Of a DNA stretch of 11,329 nt, positions 1 through 6,163 are shown in pieces. The stretch comes from Verrucomicrobiota bacterium. GTDB taxonomy: Bacteria; Verrucomicrobiota; Verrucomicrobiia; Opitutales; UBA2995. The notes under the pieces were generated by a model that saw only the letters and a list, made by a program, of their open reading frames with translations, did not search any database and was not told the origin of the DNA. The stretch lies in contig JAPUIL010000531.1 of NCBI GenBank assembly GCA_027297085.1, positions 1 through 11,329 of the forward strand. Direction: 5' to 3'. Positions within the stretch are counted from its first letter, which is position 1. Each line of letters opens with the position of its first letter. The position numbers were made by a program, and so were the translations under genes.

Positions 1-40
1 TTGGGGACTTTCATGCAATTCCTTAACGGGGCCTAGCCTG

Positions 41-65
41 ATTGAAACGACCCTAGTGTTTCAAT
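41..65. repeat. Perfect inverted repeat ATTGAAAC-N9-GTTTCAAT
   Basis: The 8-bp arms at 41-48 and 58-65 are exact reverse complements around a 9-bp spacer. It lies about 100 bp upstream of the response regulator gene. No T-run follows on either strand, so an intrinsic terminator is unlikely. The 8-N9-8 geometry would suit an operator for a dimeric regulator or an mRNA hairpin. The inner seven bases recur as a wider inverted repeat at 7358-7387. Function is unknown. Confidence 0.4.
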
Positions 66-131
66 TACAATACCCAAGGAGTTGAAGTATATCCGATGCT
101 CTGAACTGAATCCGTTTTAAATTTCCGAGAG

Positions 132-155
132 AGCAAAAACATTCACGTTTTTGCT
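132..155 (+). promoter_or_regulatory. Leader hairpin before the response regulator start
   Basis: AGCAAAAAC (132-140) and GTTTTTGCT (147-155) form a perfect 9-bp stem with a 6-nt loop (attcac). It ends 8 bases before the GTG start at 164, where a ribosome-binding site would normally lie. No Shine-Dalgarno motif is visible in or after it. In RNA it could limit ribosome access. As DNA it could be an operator. It lacks a downstream T-tract, which argues against a terminator for an upstream gene. Confidence 0.4.
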
Positions 156-163
156 AACCGCAT

Positions 164-841
164 GTGTGTGAAGTGAACATAAAAGATCCAAAGAAAATTT
201 TAATCGTAGAGGATCACCCCATACTGGTGTACGGGCTGCAATTATTGATTCAAAAGGAAGAAGGATTCGAGGTTAGCGCTGTGGTAAATAGCAAAGACCA
301 AGCTTTGGATCTTCTAGGAACTCTAAATCCCGATTTGGTTGTTATCGACATCTCCCTGCAATATCAGGACGGGATCTCTCTTATAAAACTGATCAAAAGT
401 TCAGAACACCAGGTCCCAATTCTGTGCCTTTCCATGCACGAGGAACTCTATTATGCTGAACAATGCTTAAGAGCTGGCTCCAGCGGATTCATTACGAAGT
501 CAGAGCCATGCGAGGTTATAATAAGCGGGATTCGAAAAATCTTGGATGGGGAGATTTACCTGAGCGAATCCATTAGGAGGCAAATGTTGAAGCAGATGGG
601 ACACGGCCCATCCCCTTGGCTAAATGCTGCAGAAAGTATTCTCAGTAATAAAGAAATCCTGGTATTCAAATGTATTGGACAAGGCTTGAATAACCGGGAA
701 ATCGCAAAAAAGCTCACACTTAGTATCAAAACGGTGGAAGCTCACAGATATCGGATCAAAAAGAAACTCAATCTTAAGAATTCTATCGAACTCATCAGAT
801 TCGCTATCCGTACTACAAGCGGCGAGGCTGCGATTCTTTAG
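164..841 (+). CDS. NarL/LuxR-family response regulator
   Basis: This 225-aa DNA-binding response regulator has an N-terminal receiver domain (about residues 10-128) and a C-terminal LuxR-type helix-turn-helix (about 158-218). Receiver residues are all present: acidic pair E16-D17, phospho-acceptor D62, S90 as the switch Ser/Thr, and K112. The HTH has the family signature, with E164 near its start and the recognition-helix segment KTVEAH (189-194). Phosphorylation at D62 would be expected to drive dimerisation and promoter binding. The start is GTG at 164, because the frame is closed by TAA at 155-157. A second in-frame GTG lies at 173, and an out-of-frame ATG at 162 opens only a four-codon ORF ending at 176. 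No Shine-Dalgarno is seen and a 9-bp hairpin sits just upstream. No sensor kinase lies in the window, so signal and targets are unknown. The family call is firm. Confidence 0.95.
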   Translation: MCEVNIKDPKKILIVEDHPILVYGLQLLIQKEEGFEVSAVVNSKDQALDLLGTLNPDLVVIDISLQYQDGISLIKLIKSSEHQVPILCLSMHEELYYAEQCLRAGSSGFITKSEPCEVIISGIRKILDGEIYLSESIRRQMLKQMGHGPSPWLNAAESILSNKEILVFKCIGQGLNNREIAKKLTLSIKTVEAHRYRIKKKLNLKNSIELIRFAIRTTSGEAAIL

Positions 842-980
842 CACACTCAGGACACTTTCCAGGGAAAGAAAGTCGCATAAAAAGTTTCCTCCAGAGCTCC
901 AAGATTCTGAAGGGTATCTTGATATTTCTGTAAATATAGACCATTTAGGTATTTACACCTGATTCCATGCCTAGTCACTA

Positions 981-1009
981 TTGGGTCTCCTTTAGAATTA
1001 AGTTATCAT
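981..1009 (+). promoter_or_regulatory. Possible sigma70-like promoter for the receiver gene
   Basis: TTGGGT (981-986) is followed by a 17-bp spacer and TATCAT (1004-1009). The -10 box matches TATAAT at five of six positions, but the -35 box keeps only TTG. It is 18 bp from the ATG at 1028, so the leader would be short. This is a by-eye match only; the rest of the 842-1027 gap shows no clear structure beyond a short 5-bp hairpin at about 855-868. Confidence 0.3.
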
Positions 1010-1027
1010 TCTTGTGTAGAAACCGCT

Positions 1028-1390
1028 ATGGCCAAGATACTTTTAGTCGAAGACCTTTCCGCAAGCAGGGAGTTATACTCTACAATGCTGAAAAACCTCA
1101 AATACGAGGTCGTAGAAGCGGCAAGTGGTGAGGAAGGCTTGGAATTTGCCAAGGCGGAAGGCCAATCATTTGATGTATTGGTCACCGACTTGGTGCTCCC
1201 TGGTATTGGTGGGCTAGAACTCGCATCTGAAGTCTTCAACCTATGTCCGGACATTAAGATACTTATTATCTCTGGATACACCGAAGATATGGTCATTTTG
1301 GAAGACCATCTCAAAGCGAACACCATCTTTCTTGCTAAACCTTTTGAGGTAGAATCTCTGAATTCAAAAATTCAAGAGCTGGTTGGGTAA
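1028..1390 (+). CDS. Stand-alone CheY-like receiver protein
   Basis: The 120-aa protein is a single receiver domain with no output domain. Conserved residues are the acidic pair E8-D9, phospho-acceptor D54, S82 at the switch position, and K104 followed by Pro-Phe (KPF). The ISGYT segment at 81-85 and the KPF motif resemble receivers of hybrid histidine kinases. Single-domain receivers usually act as phosphorelay intermediates or by protein-protein contact. It starts at ATG 1028, 186 bp after the NarL-type regulator, so it may have its own promoter. No kinase or phosphotransfer gene is visible, so its partner cannot be named. No Shine-Dalgarno is seen before the ATG. Confidence 0.93.
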   Translation: MAKILLVEDLSASRELYSTMLKNLKYEVVEAASGEEGLEFAKAEGQSFDVLVTDLVLPGIGGLELASEVFNLCPDIKILIISGYTEDMVILEDHLKANTIFLAKPFEVESLNSKIQELVG

Positions 1391-1391
1391 A

Positions 1392-1408
1392 GATCGGACG
1401 TCCCGATC
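1392..1408 (+). other. Small GC-rich hairpin after the receiver stop codon
   Basis: GATCGG (1392-1397) pairs with CCGATC (1403-1408) around a 5-nt loop, starting two bases after the TAA. No U-tract follows, so it is not an intrinsic terminator by itself. It may protect the 3' end or add to the terminator at 1428-1465. Confidence 0.3.
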
Positions 1409-1427
1409 AAAGCGATTGAAGGACCAA

Positions 1428-1465
1428 TATTTCTAGAAGCTGGAGATATCTGGAAATAAATTTTT
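1428..1465 (+). terminator. Putative intrinsic terminator after the receiver gene
   Basis: TATTTCTAGA (1428-1437) and TCTGGAAATA (1449-1458) form a 10-bp stem with one G-U wobble and an 11-nt loop. Two bases later comes a run of five T (1461-1465). The stem is AT-rich, so efficiency is uncertain. Its position between the receiver stop and the permease start fits separate transcription units. Confidence 0.45.
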
Positions 1466-1499
1466 GACCCCTTTGGCGGCTATGTCAGCTTCGAGATAA

Positions 1500-3194
1500 A
1501 TGTCCAAGAACACCGCCTATGTCATTTACGGTCTTACCCTGATTTTCTTCTGCTGTTTTTTTCTTTGGCCGATTGCTCAAATCTTAAAAGGGGGCTTTGT
1601 AAATGCCGACGGCGTATTCACGCTCGTCTACTTTTTCGAAGTCTTTGCCAATCCCATCTATCTTGAAGGATTGAGAAACGCATTCATCATTGCATTTCTC
1701 ACCACGTGTTTTTCATTTCTGATTTCCGTGCCACTGGCATTTGCTTCCGATCGATATGAATTTAGCGGAAAATCTGTTCTACAGAGTCTTCTCTTGGTAC
1801 CCATCATCCTTCCTCCATTTGTAGGGGCCATTGGGGTAAAGCAAATATTTGGACAATACGGGGCCGTAAACGCACTCCTACAATCAATTGGGTTACTCTC
1901 TCCGGAAAATACGATCGATTGGATAGGCGCCAACCCGTTTTGGGGCATAGTATTTCTTAATACCCTTCATCTATACCCGATCATATACCTAAACGCAGTA
2001 GCCGCACTGGCCAATATCGATCCCAACATGGAAGAAGCGGCTGAAAACTTGGGATGCACGGGACTGAATAAATTTCGCAAGATCACTCTCCCTCTTATCA
2101 GACCGGGGCTTTTTGCAGGAGGAACAATCGTTTTCATCTGGGCTTTTACAGAACTCGGGGTCCCATTAATATTTGATTACTCCAGAGTGACTTCTGTTCA
2201 GATCTATTATGGGATCAAAGACATAGGGGGAAGTCCGTTTCCTTATGCGCTGGTGGCAGCGATGTTGATGGGTTCCATTCTGATATACGCGTTGGGGAAG
2301 GGTATTTTTGGTCGAACCAGTTACGCCATGATGGCCAAAGCAACCCACTCGTCGGGACTTCGCAAACTGAGTAAACCGGGCACGCTGCTTTGTTGCCTCG
2401 GCTTTTTAAGCGTCATTGGATTTGCAACCCTACCCCACTTGGGCGTAGTGATCCTGTCCTTCGCACCCGATTGGTATGCATCCATCCTTCCATCAGAATG
2501 GACATTGGCTAATTATGAGCTGGCATTGGGGCACACACTCACCGTCTCTTCCATAGCCAACAGCCTAAAGTATGCATCCATTGCTACATTATTCGATTTG
2601 TTCCTGGGAATTTGTATTGCCTACGTTCTGGTAAGAAGCAAAGTGCCCGGCAAAGCTTTCCTGGACGCCTTGGCGATGCTACCTCTGGCAGTTCCAGGTC
2701 TAGTCTTGGCATTCGGATATCTGGCCATGAGCCAGGAAGGTAAATTCTTCGCATTTTTGAATCCAATCGAAAATCCAACCTTCCTCCTGATCATAGCGTA
2801 TGCAATCCGGAGACTTCCCTACATTGTCCGGAGTGCGGTTGCGGGATTTGAGCAATCCAGCGAAACTTACGAAGAAGCCGCTCAGAATCTTGGCTGTAGC
2901 CCATTCAAGACAGTTCTTAAGATCACGCTTCCACTTATCATGGCGAACCTGCTCGCTGGAGCGCTTTTGAGTTTTTCATTTGCCATGCTTGAGGTGTCGG
3001 ACTCGTTGATTCTTGCCCAGAAACAGGCTTTCTACCCCATTACAAAAGCAATATACGAACTCTTTCAACTCCTGGGGGATGGTCGTTTTGTCGCATCTGC
3101 CTTAGGGGTTTGGGCCATGGTCTTCCTGGCGGTTTGCATAATGGGTGCAAGTTTGATCCTGGGCAAAAAACTCGGTGCCATATTCAGGGTCTAA
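1500..3194 (+). CDS. ABC transporter permease, two-domain iron(III)/thiamine type
   Basis: The 564-aa integral membrane protein carries two binding-protein-dependent transport permease domains in tandem (about 55-270 and 350-555). This is the architecture of ferric-iron permeases (FbpB/AfuB) and ThiP. Each half has an EAA loop, the contact site for the ATPase: EEAAENLGC at 178-186 and EEAAQNLGC at 458-466, each followed by an ITLPLI segment. About 12 hydrophobic segments can be read, the first at residues 7-27. It starts at ATG 1500 and ends at TAA-free stop TAG-type context at 3192-3194; only a weak GAG lies upstream. A working importer also needs a periplasmic binding protein and an ATPase, and neither is adjacent, so they must be encoded elsewhere if the system is active. 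Iron(III) is the most likely substrate by architecture, but the permease alone does not settle it. Confidence 0.92.
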   Translation: MSKNTAYVIYGLTLIFFCCFFLWPIAQILKGGFVNADGVFTLVYFFEVFANPIYLEGLRNAFIIAFLTTCFSFLISVPLAFASDRYEFSGKSVLQSLLLVPIILPPFVGAIGVKQIFGQYGAVNALLQSIGLLSPENTIDWIGANPFWGIVFLNTLHLYPIIYLNAVAALANIDPNMEEAAENLGCTGLNKFRKITLPLIRPGLFAGGTIVFIWAFTELGVPLIFDYSRVTSVQIYYGIKDIGGSPFPYALVAAMLMGSILIYALGKGIFGRTSYAMMAKATHSSGLRKLSKPGTLLCCLGFLSVIGFATLPHLGVVILSFAPDWYASILPSEWTLANYELALGHTLTVSSIANSLKYASIATLFDLFLGICIAYVLVRSKVPGKAFLDALAMLPLAVPGLVLAFGYLAMSQEGKFFAFLNPIENPTFLLIIAYAIRRLPYIVRSAVAGFEQSSETYEEAAQNLGCSPFKTVLKITLPLIMANLLAGALLSFSFAMLEVSDSLILAQKQAFYPITKAIYELFQLLGDGRFVASALGVWAMVFLAVCIMGASLILGKKLGAIFRV

Positions 3195-3270
3195 TCATTA
3201 ATTCCCATAACATAAATCACCCCTTCACATAATCAAAAGATAACTCTAGCAATTCAGATGTCTGCATTGT

Positions 3271-3291
3271 AGAGAGTATCATATACTATCT
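3271..3291. repeat. Near-perfect inverted repeat before gmhA, with a -10-like TATACT
   Basis: AGAGAGTAT (3271-3279) and ATACTATCT (3283-3291) are reverse complements except at one position, around a 3-bp centre. TATACT at 3282-3287 resembles a -10 box. If it is one, transcription would begin only a few bases before the ATG at 3298, giving a nearly leaderless mRNA. No convincing -35 is seen. It could instead be an operator for the isomerase gene. Confidence 0.3.
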
Positions 3292-3297
3292 CAAAAT

Positions 3298-3909
3298 ATG
3301 CATGCCGAACTGGAAAATTTATTAAGCCGATACCCTGTGCTTACGAATCTAAACCAAGAAATCAGCTCTTCCTTTGATTTGTTATACACCTGTTTCAAAA
3401 ATCAAAAAAAACTCCTTCTCTGCGGCAATGGAGGGAGCGCTTCTGATTCCGACCATATTGCAGGAGAGCTTTTAAAAGGATTTAAGAGTCTGCGGAGATT
3501 GCAACCAGATGAGCATATATTATTTGGAGATACTATGGTCGATAATTTGCAAGGGTCACTGCCGGCGATATCCCTACCCTCCCTGACTGCAGCCAATACG
3601 GCATTTGCCAACGACTGCAACCCAGACTACATCTATGCACAACTCACATACGGGTTAGGAAATGAAGGAGACGTCCTTTGGGCTATAAGCACCTCGGGCA
3701 ACTCAGCCAATGTGGTTCTTGCAGCCCAAGTAGCCAAATCTAAAAAGATGGCCGTGATAAGCCTTACCGGGCGAGGCGGAGGACAACTTAAATCATTATC
3801 AGATGTATGCATCAACGTTCCAGAGGATGAAACCTATAAAATTCAGGAACTACATTTACCGGTCTACCATTGTCTTTGCTTGATGCTCGAATCCGATTTT
3901 TTCGAATAG
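3298..3909 (+). CDS. gmhA: Sedoheptulose 7-phosphate isomerase (GmhA-type SIS protein)
   Basis: This cytoplasmic enzyme would convert sedoheptulose 7-phosphate to D-glycero-D-manno-heptose 7-phosphate, the first step of nucleotide-heptose synthesis. The 203-aa protein is a single SIS domain. GNGGSASDSDH (43-53) forms the phosphate loop, and STSGNS (131-136) is the second SIS motif. By alignment with E. coli GmhA, H53 and E57 match H61 and E65, while Q183 and H191 match Q172 and H180, so the catalytic set looks intact. Residues about 62-88 are an extra segment between E57 and the next strand, absent from E. coli GmhA, which accounts for the slightly larger size. The ATG at 3298 has no Shine-Dalgarno. 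The gene ends 8 bp from the end of the convergent hddC-gmhB fusion gene, so the heptose genes meet tail to tail. The isomerase call is strong; the exact sugar rests on the neighbours. Confidence 0.92.
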   Translation: MHAELENLLSRYPVLTNLNQEISSSFDLLYTCFKNQKKLLLCGNGGSASDSDHIAGELLKGFKSLRRLQPDEHILFGDTMVDNLQGSLPAISLPSLTAANTAFANDCNPDYIYAQLTYGLGNEGDVLWAISTSGNSANVVLAAQVAKSKKMAVISLTGRGGGQLKSLSDVCINVPEDETYKIQELHLPVYHCLCLMLESDFFE

Positions 3910-3917
3910 GACCTATC

Positions 3918-5123
3918 CTAAATCAATCCAGACCCCTTACAAAAGGAGTAAAGGTTTTCTTCTTCGAACAGGTATCCTTTTATCCCGGCTTTTTCCGCAG
4001 CCAACACGTCGGATTCTTTATCTCCGATGAGAAACGACTCTTCCTTAAATGTTGGCCACTCGCTCAAGCCTCTCAAAAGCATACCGGGGTTCGGTTTTCG
4101 AAAAAAACAACTTTTACTATACCGATCTATCGTTCCCTCAGGATGATTGGGACTAAAGTAGTACCCATCGAAATGCGCTCCATGCTTTCTCAGTTCTAAT
4201 TGAACCCAGTTCATGAAATCATGAAATTGAAGCTCAGAGTAATAACCACGCGCGATTCCGGCTTGATTGGTAACAACTAGCACATAATAGCCGTTTTCGT
4301 TAAAATGCCTTATTGCCTCCAACGCACCTGGAATCAAATCGAATCGGTCAGGACTGACGACGTATCCATGGTTTACATTTATGACGCCATCTCTGTCGAG
4401 AAAGGCGATGGGCCTCTTGCATCTTTCGGGTATTAATAATTGAGCACTTTCGTAGGTTTCGGGTATCCCTATATCGATAAAAAATCCATCGTATTTTGCA
4501 CCGTATAGCTTCCCATGGGTTGCCAGACTGGGAAAGTAATCATTCTCAATTGAGAAATTGCCATATGGAAATCCCTCAATTGTCGCTCTTTTCATTACAT
4601 ATACTCCACCATTGATCCACCCGGGTCCTTCCAGAGCTTTGTCTTGAAAAGAAACTATGCGATAGTCTTCGAGTTTAATCGCCCCATACCTCGAAACATT
4701 TTCAACCCTCCTCAAAGCCATCAAGATGCCATCAGAAAACTTTTCCGAGTACTTGCTTAAGAGGTCACTATAATTGAAATCAAAGAGCGTATCACCGTTA
4801 AGCATCAGGAATTGATTATCAAGGAGCTCACCGGCATTTTTCACGCAACCTCCGGTTCCCAAGGGAACATTTTCAATACTGTAGGAAATTCTAACACCCA
4901 GGGCAGAGCCATCTCCTAGTGTATCTATAACTTTCTCTCCGAGGTGGCCGACACAAACAACAAAGTCACGTATTCCATATCTTCTAAGATTCTCTATCAG
5001 ATAAGAAAGAAAGGGTTTCCCTGCCACCGGCAATATTGGCTTTGGGCAGTCACGCGAAATTCCGCCAAGCCGAGTCCCCATGCCGCCAGCCAGAATAACA
5101 GCTTGCTTAAGTTCAGCTCTCAC
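3918..5123 (-). CDS. Fused HddC guanylyltransferase and GmhB phosphatase
   Basis: This 401-aa bifunctional protein would perform the last two steps to GDP-D-glycero-alpha-D-manno-heptose. Residues 6-232 are a sugar nucleotidyltransferase: GGMGTRL (13-19), K28 in CPKP, NGD (109-111), NGG (171-173) and D217 in IDIG. Residues about 237-401 are a HAD-IIIA phosphatase of the GmhB type: nucleophile D243 and acid/base D245 in DRDG, TNQAG (285-289), RKP (342-344), and GDKESD (367-372). The phosphatase would remove the 7-phosphate and the other domain would add GMP to the resulting 1-phosphate. The zinc ligands of E. coli GmhB (C92, H94, C107, C109) align with S324, N326, C339 and F341, so the metal site looks lost. 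The start is GTG at 5123, overlapping the kinase stop by 4 bp (GTGA), which suggests translational coupling. Guanylyl specificity is inferred from the neighbouring HddA-type kinase. Confidence 0.92.
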   Translation of the reverse strand: MRAELKQAVILAGGMGTRLGGISRDCPKPILPVAGKPFLSYLIENLRRYGIRDFVVCVGHLGEKVIDTLGDGSALGVRISYSIENVPLGTGGCVKNAGELLDNQFLMLNGDTLFDFNYSDLLSKYSEKFSDGILMALRRVENVSRYGAIKLEDYRIVSFQDKALEGPGWINGGVYVMKRATIEGFPYGNFSIENDYFPSLATHGKLYGAKYDGFFIDIGIPETYESAQLLIPERCKRPIAFLDRDGVINVNHGYVVSPDRFDLIPGALEAIRHFNENGYYVLVVTNQAGIARGYYSELQFHDFMNWVQLELRKHGAHFDGYYFSPNHPEGTIDRYSKSCFFRKPNPGMLLRGLSEWPTFKEESFLIGDKESDVLAAEKAGIKGYLFEEENLYSFCKGSGLI

Positions 5124-6163
5124 GTCCCCAAGGAGGTTCCGGTCCAGGAATAAGCTCCTTCTTTAGTAAAATGAAAGGGCATTACGCCTCCTTCAAGTCC
5201 ATTCAACGCTTTGGTAACATTCACTTTTTTAAGCGGATCCACAATGAACATTATAAATCCACCGCCCCCGGCACCCGATACTTTTCCACTGGTAACACCA
5301 GCAGCTAGTGCGACTTCAAAGGCATTTTCTAAAGAGTCGTTGGTTATGGAATTGGCGATCTTCTTTTTGGATTCCCACCCACGTCGTAAATCGTCAGCTA
5401 TGCCTTTTAGGTTCCCCTTAAGCAAATGTTCCTTAATCTGCACAGCTCCTTCCTTGAGCTTATGAGTTGCGTCCAACGCGGCCGTCTCTTGTTTTTTTAT
5501 GTGGTCAATTTGTTCCTCAATAATCTTTGAGGACAACCTCGATACTGAGGAGTAGAAAAGCAAAAGAGACGCTTCAAATTCTCTGAGAAACCTGTTCTTT
5601 ATCCGTAGTGGATTTACAATTACGCGTTCGTCCTCGTAGAATTCCATGAAGTTAAATCCTCCAAAAGCAGCTGCGTACTGATCCTGTCTTCCTCCATGTT
5701 GACCCAGTTCAACACGTTCAATAACATAGGCAGTAGTTGCTATGTCGTACTCACCCAGTGGTAGGTTAAGCCATTCGCAGTAGGCTTTAACCATCGATAC
5801 AACCACCGCAGACGAAGAGCCAAGACCAGATCCTGGAGGAGCATCACAAAATGTTATCAGTTTGTGAGACAAGGGTATCCCGCCATTGAAGTTCTTGATA
5901 ATGTGCAAGTAGACAGCCTTGTGAAGCTCTAGGCCGGAATGAATGTCAATTTCGTCATCTACAAAGTAATTTTCAACTTCCTCTTTATCCTTTGCCTCAA
6001 ACGATACCACACCATCCTTAGTAGGAATAATGCTACAATGGGCATACATGTCTATGGTCGCATTCAGGACATAACCCCCATAGTCATCACAATAGGGTGA
6101 AACGTCAGTTCCACCACCCGCAAGCCCCAACCTGAGTGGTGCACATGATCTAAATACTTTCAT
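5120..6163 (-). CDS. hddA: D-glycero-alpha-D-manno-heptose 7-phosphate kinase (HddA type)
   Basis: This GHMP-family kinase would phosphorylate C1 of D-glycero-D-manno-heptose 7-phosphate with ATP to give the alpha-1,7-bisphosphate. Numbering from a GTG one codon upstream (348 aa), it has RLGLAGGGTD (12-21), the glycine/serine-rich ATP loop PPGSGLGSSS (110-119), D162 in GGRQDQYAAAFGG, and the third GHMP motif KVSGAGGGGF (295-304). This layout matches HddA rather than galactokinase or mevalonate kinase, and the adjacent gmhA and hddC-gmhB genes agree. ATG at 6163 is preferred as start (347 aa): it overlaps the glycosyltransferase stop by one base (TGATG). GTG at 6166 would add one Met. No Shine-Dalgarno is seen, so translation probably relies on coupling. 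The kinase is the middle gene of a three-gene minus-strand operon. Confidence 0.92.
   Translation of the reverse strand: MKVFRSCAPLRLGLAGGGTDVSPYCDDYGGYVLNATIDMYAHCSIIPTKDGVVSFEAKDKEEVENYFVDDEIDIHSGLELHKAVYLHIIKNFNGGIPLSHKLITFCDAPPGSGLGSSSAVVVSMVKAYCEWLNLPLGEYDIATTAYVIERVELGQHGGRQDQYAAAFGGFNFMEFYEDERVIVNPLRIKNRFLREFEASLLLFYSSVSRLSSKIIEEQIDHIKKQETAALDATHKLKEGAVQIKEHLLKGNLKGIADDLRRGWESKKKIANSITNDSLENAFEVALAAGVTSGKVSGAGGGGFIMFIVDPLKKVNVTKALNGLEGGVMPFHFTKEGAYSWTGTSLGT

Noticed and set aside
41..65. CRISPR-repeat-like ATTGAAAC and GTTTCAAT sequences
   Set aside because: ATTGAAAC is a common CRISPR repeat end, but there is no regular repeat-spacer array and no cas gene.
1..85. Possible 3' end of an upstream gene (frames open from the window edge to stops at 34-36 or 83-85)
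   Set aside because: Too short, and no recognisable sequence to choose between frames.
3901..3977. Similarity of TTCGAATAGG-TATCC (3901-3918) to TTCGAACAGGTATCC (3963-3977)
   Set aside because: Short match with an indel, one copy inside codons of the phosphatase domain; probably chance.
3870..4199. Plus-strand 109-aa frame over the gmhB end
   Set aside because: It is antisense to the conserved HAD phosphatase codons and overlaps gmhA.
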